The notes beneath the pieces were generated by a model, which worked only from the letters and a program-made list of their open reading frames with translations, ran no database searches and was not told the origin of the DNA. Below are positions 62,788 through 64,000 of a stretch of DNA of 64,000 bases, one piece after another (the stretch's first letter is position 1; the number at the start of each line of letters is the position of its first letter). The position numbers and the translations under genes were made by a program. Source of the DNA: Leptospira meyeri (GTDB lineage Bacteria; Spirochaetota; Leptospiria; Leptospirales; Leptospiraceae); the NCBI RefSeq assembly GCF_004368965.1, contig NZ_SORO01000001.1:2884001-2948000 (forward strand), written 5' to 3'.

Positions 62788-63627
62788 TTACCGAACGATG
62801 ACCCATTTGCCATTTATCCAACTTAAATAAAGAGGGATGGAAGCTCCTTTTTTGGAATTAATGATGGGTTCTCCTTTTTGATCTGTGATACTTAGGATTT
62901 GGTTGTTACACAATAAGGCAAATTTAATGTTCTTCGTATCCAATTTCCAACTCGACCCAATTGCTTTTGTCATATCATTTATAGATTTGAGTTCATCCGT
63001 TTCAACATACGGATAATAACGAACTTCTGAAGTGTCTTGTGCACGAAATTGGATCATCGATAGTATTTTTTTAGGATCCTTCGTGTTTAAAGTTTTGGTA
63101 AACTCTGCAGCAAACTCAATTGCCGAGCTTTCTTTTTCTTTTGTGAGTGAGATAGGCTCTGCTTGTTTCCATAACTTACTTGGCGGAGAAAAAGGTGGTT
63201 CAAATTCTAATTCGGTCCATTCTCCTAAATTGGTTTGTGTTTGGCTCGGCCATTGAAAGTGTTTTAGAGGAATTCCTTCATCTGGGAATTGCCCTTTTTG
63301 ACCTAACACAAGTTTAACTTCTGCTTCTTTTGACAAACCTTCATTATCCTTTTGTTTTTCTTTTCTGTCTGCGAGTCGAATTTTAATTTTGTTTTTTCCT
63401 GGTGTAATCCAGTAATTGATATCTGCCTGTCCTGAGGAATCTTCATTGGATGACCCATCCCGAACATCATATCCATTCACGTTGATCTCTAAATTGACTG
63501 AGTAGTTTTTGTAAGTAATGATATAGTAACCTTCTTTGGGGAGATCGATAGCATTCGGTTTTTCTTCTCCAAAAACAGGCGGAATGCAGATGGTTAAAAC
63601 AAGAAAAAGGAACAAGATTCTTTTCAT
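62788..63627 (-). CDS. Secreted protein of unknown function
   Basis: A 279-residue protein with a cleavable signal peptide (ILFLFLVLTICIPPVFG, then EE). The mature part starts with a beta domain (YYIITYKNYSVNLEINVNG), in which WITPGKNKIKIRLADR recalls proteins that build outer-membrane or periplasmic beta sandwiches. The C-terminus (LYLSWINGKWVIVR) has the shape of an NTF2-like or SnoaL-like domain end. I recognise no family. It lies upstream of the glycosyltransferase on the same strand with 68 bp between. Confidence 0.75.
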   Translation of the reverse strand: MKRILFLFLVLTICIPPVFGEEKPNAIDLPKEGYYIITYKNYSVNLEINVNGYDVRDGSSNEDSSGQADINYWITPGKNKIKIRLADRKEKQKDNEGLSKEAEVKLVLGQKGQFPDEGIPLKHFQWPSQTQTNLGEWTELEFEPPFSPPSKLWKQAEPISLTKEKESSAIEFAAEFTKTLNTKDPKKILSMIQFRAQDTSEVRYYPYVETDELKSINDMTKAIGSSWKLDTKNIKFALLCNNQILSITDQKGEPIINSKKGASIPLYLSWINGKWVIVR

Positions 63628-64000
63628 TTGAAGTTCTCCAGACTAAGGTAACGGAGGATTATAAAAAAGAGAAATGAAATGTCGATGAGAAATTAAACTA
63701 GTAAATGAATTTTAAAAAGAATTTTAGAGAATGATTTAGGACCTAGTCAAGTTATAGAAATTTCTTTCCATGACGATCGAAAAAGAAATTTGTATCACAA
63801 GCCTAACAATGAAACCTTCCATATTTTTTGGCAGGGATTGGTTTGCTACAAGAAGGACAAAGAACTGTTTTTTAGATTGGCTAAGATTCCAAACAATAAA
63901 ATTAAAATGAAAAAATTAAAATGCCCGACTACAGCTTCTATATTATCAGCGAACATATATAAATAAACTGCATTCGTAAGCCATTCGGTAAAAGAAGAAT
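63628..64000. other. Terminal 373 bp without an annotated gene
   Basis: This AT-rich stretch contains no clear gene start, hairpin or RNA gene. The only protein-like element is an open plus-strand frame at 63709-63966, described separately as a possible gene remnant. The first part presumably holds the promoter of the minus-strand secreted-protein gene. Confidence 0.5.
63709..63966 (+). pseudogene. Possible gene remnant without start codon
   Basis: An 85-codon open frame begins after a TGA at 63706-63708 and ends at TAA 63964-63966. It has no ATG, GTG or TTG near its beginning, yet reads like a basic protein (IEISFHDDRKRNLYHK, FHIFWQGLVCYKKDKELFF). It may be a decayed 3' fragment or chance. 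No family is recognised. Confidence 0.25.

Overview
The window looks like chromosomal DNA of a spirochaete of the genus Leptospira, more likely from the saprophytic (biflexa-like) side than from the pathogens. This is inferred from AT-rich coding sequence of about 38-40% GC by eye, many lipoproteins with relaxed spirochaetal lipoboxes, membrane-bound class III cyclases with 7TM sensor regions, a Calx-beta lipoprotein, a thiol peroxidase and a phasin-like gene. No species marker (rRNA, lipL, lig) is present, so the assignment is not proven. I found no tRNA, rRNA, intact IS element, prophage or CRISPR array. The sequence is densely coding; most neighbours overlap or lie within 50 bp.

Layout. 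1-2804: two tandem paralogous cyclase genes whose catalytic residues look complementary (see findings). 2890-5660: aldehyde dehydrogenase and a double-domain hemerythrin. 5720-9642: gatB, then the convergent cobT-cobS-cobC operon for the lower ligand of cobalamin. 9806-16397: dnaE, a membrane-anchored AraC-type regulator and a long-chain acyl-CoA synthetase. 16440-21622: an M23 peptidase on the minus strand, then a four-gene plus-strand operon: ECF-like sigma factor, unknown protein, CHAT protease, YkgJ-type cysteine-cluster protein. It ends in a hairpin inside the last gene and is the best candidate for an undescribed system. 21638-23605: phasin-like gene divergent from mtnA-msrA, with three TGC-N3-GCA palindromes between them. 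23617-27836: minus-strand operon of a GAF/degenerate-GGDEF-like membrane protein, CheX, an alpha/beta hydrolase and a FapA/DUF342 protein.

27914-34303: methyltransferase, lipoamide dehydrogenase, a small AT-rich islet (two orphan ORFs, a frameshifted secreted-protein gene and a GC-rich hairpin repeat), an alpha/beta hydrolase, an SMR-like membrane protein and a sulfatase-fold lipoprotein. 34320-38549: a 1409-residue Calx-beta lipoprotein on the minus strand. 38658-43322: an AMACR-type racemase and a YhaO/YhaN-like (SbcD/SbcC-like) nuclease-ATPase pair. 43306-48973: tpx, a membrane protein, a fatty-acid desaturase, a sensor histidine kinase and rsgA.

49039-55210: a translationally coupled operon of three lipoproteins (FecR domain; PEGA domains; TPR array plus probable beta-propeller), which probably form one envelope assembly. 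55340-63627: trmB, a metallo-beta-lactamase-fold hydrolase, two poorly characterised minus-strand genes, icd, a soluble GAF-like/cyclase protein, a glycosyltransferase and a secreted protein of unknown function. The last 370 bp carry only a possible gene remnant.
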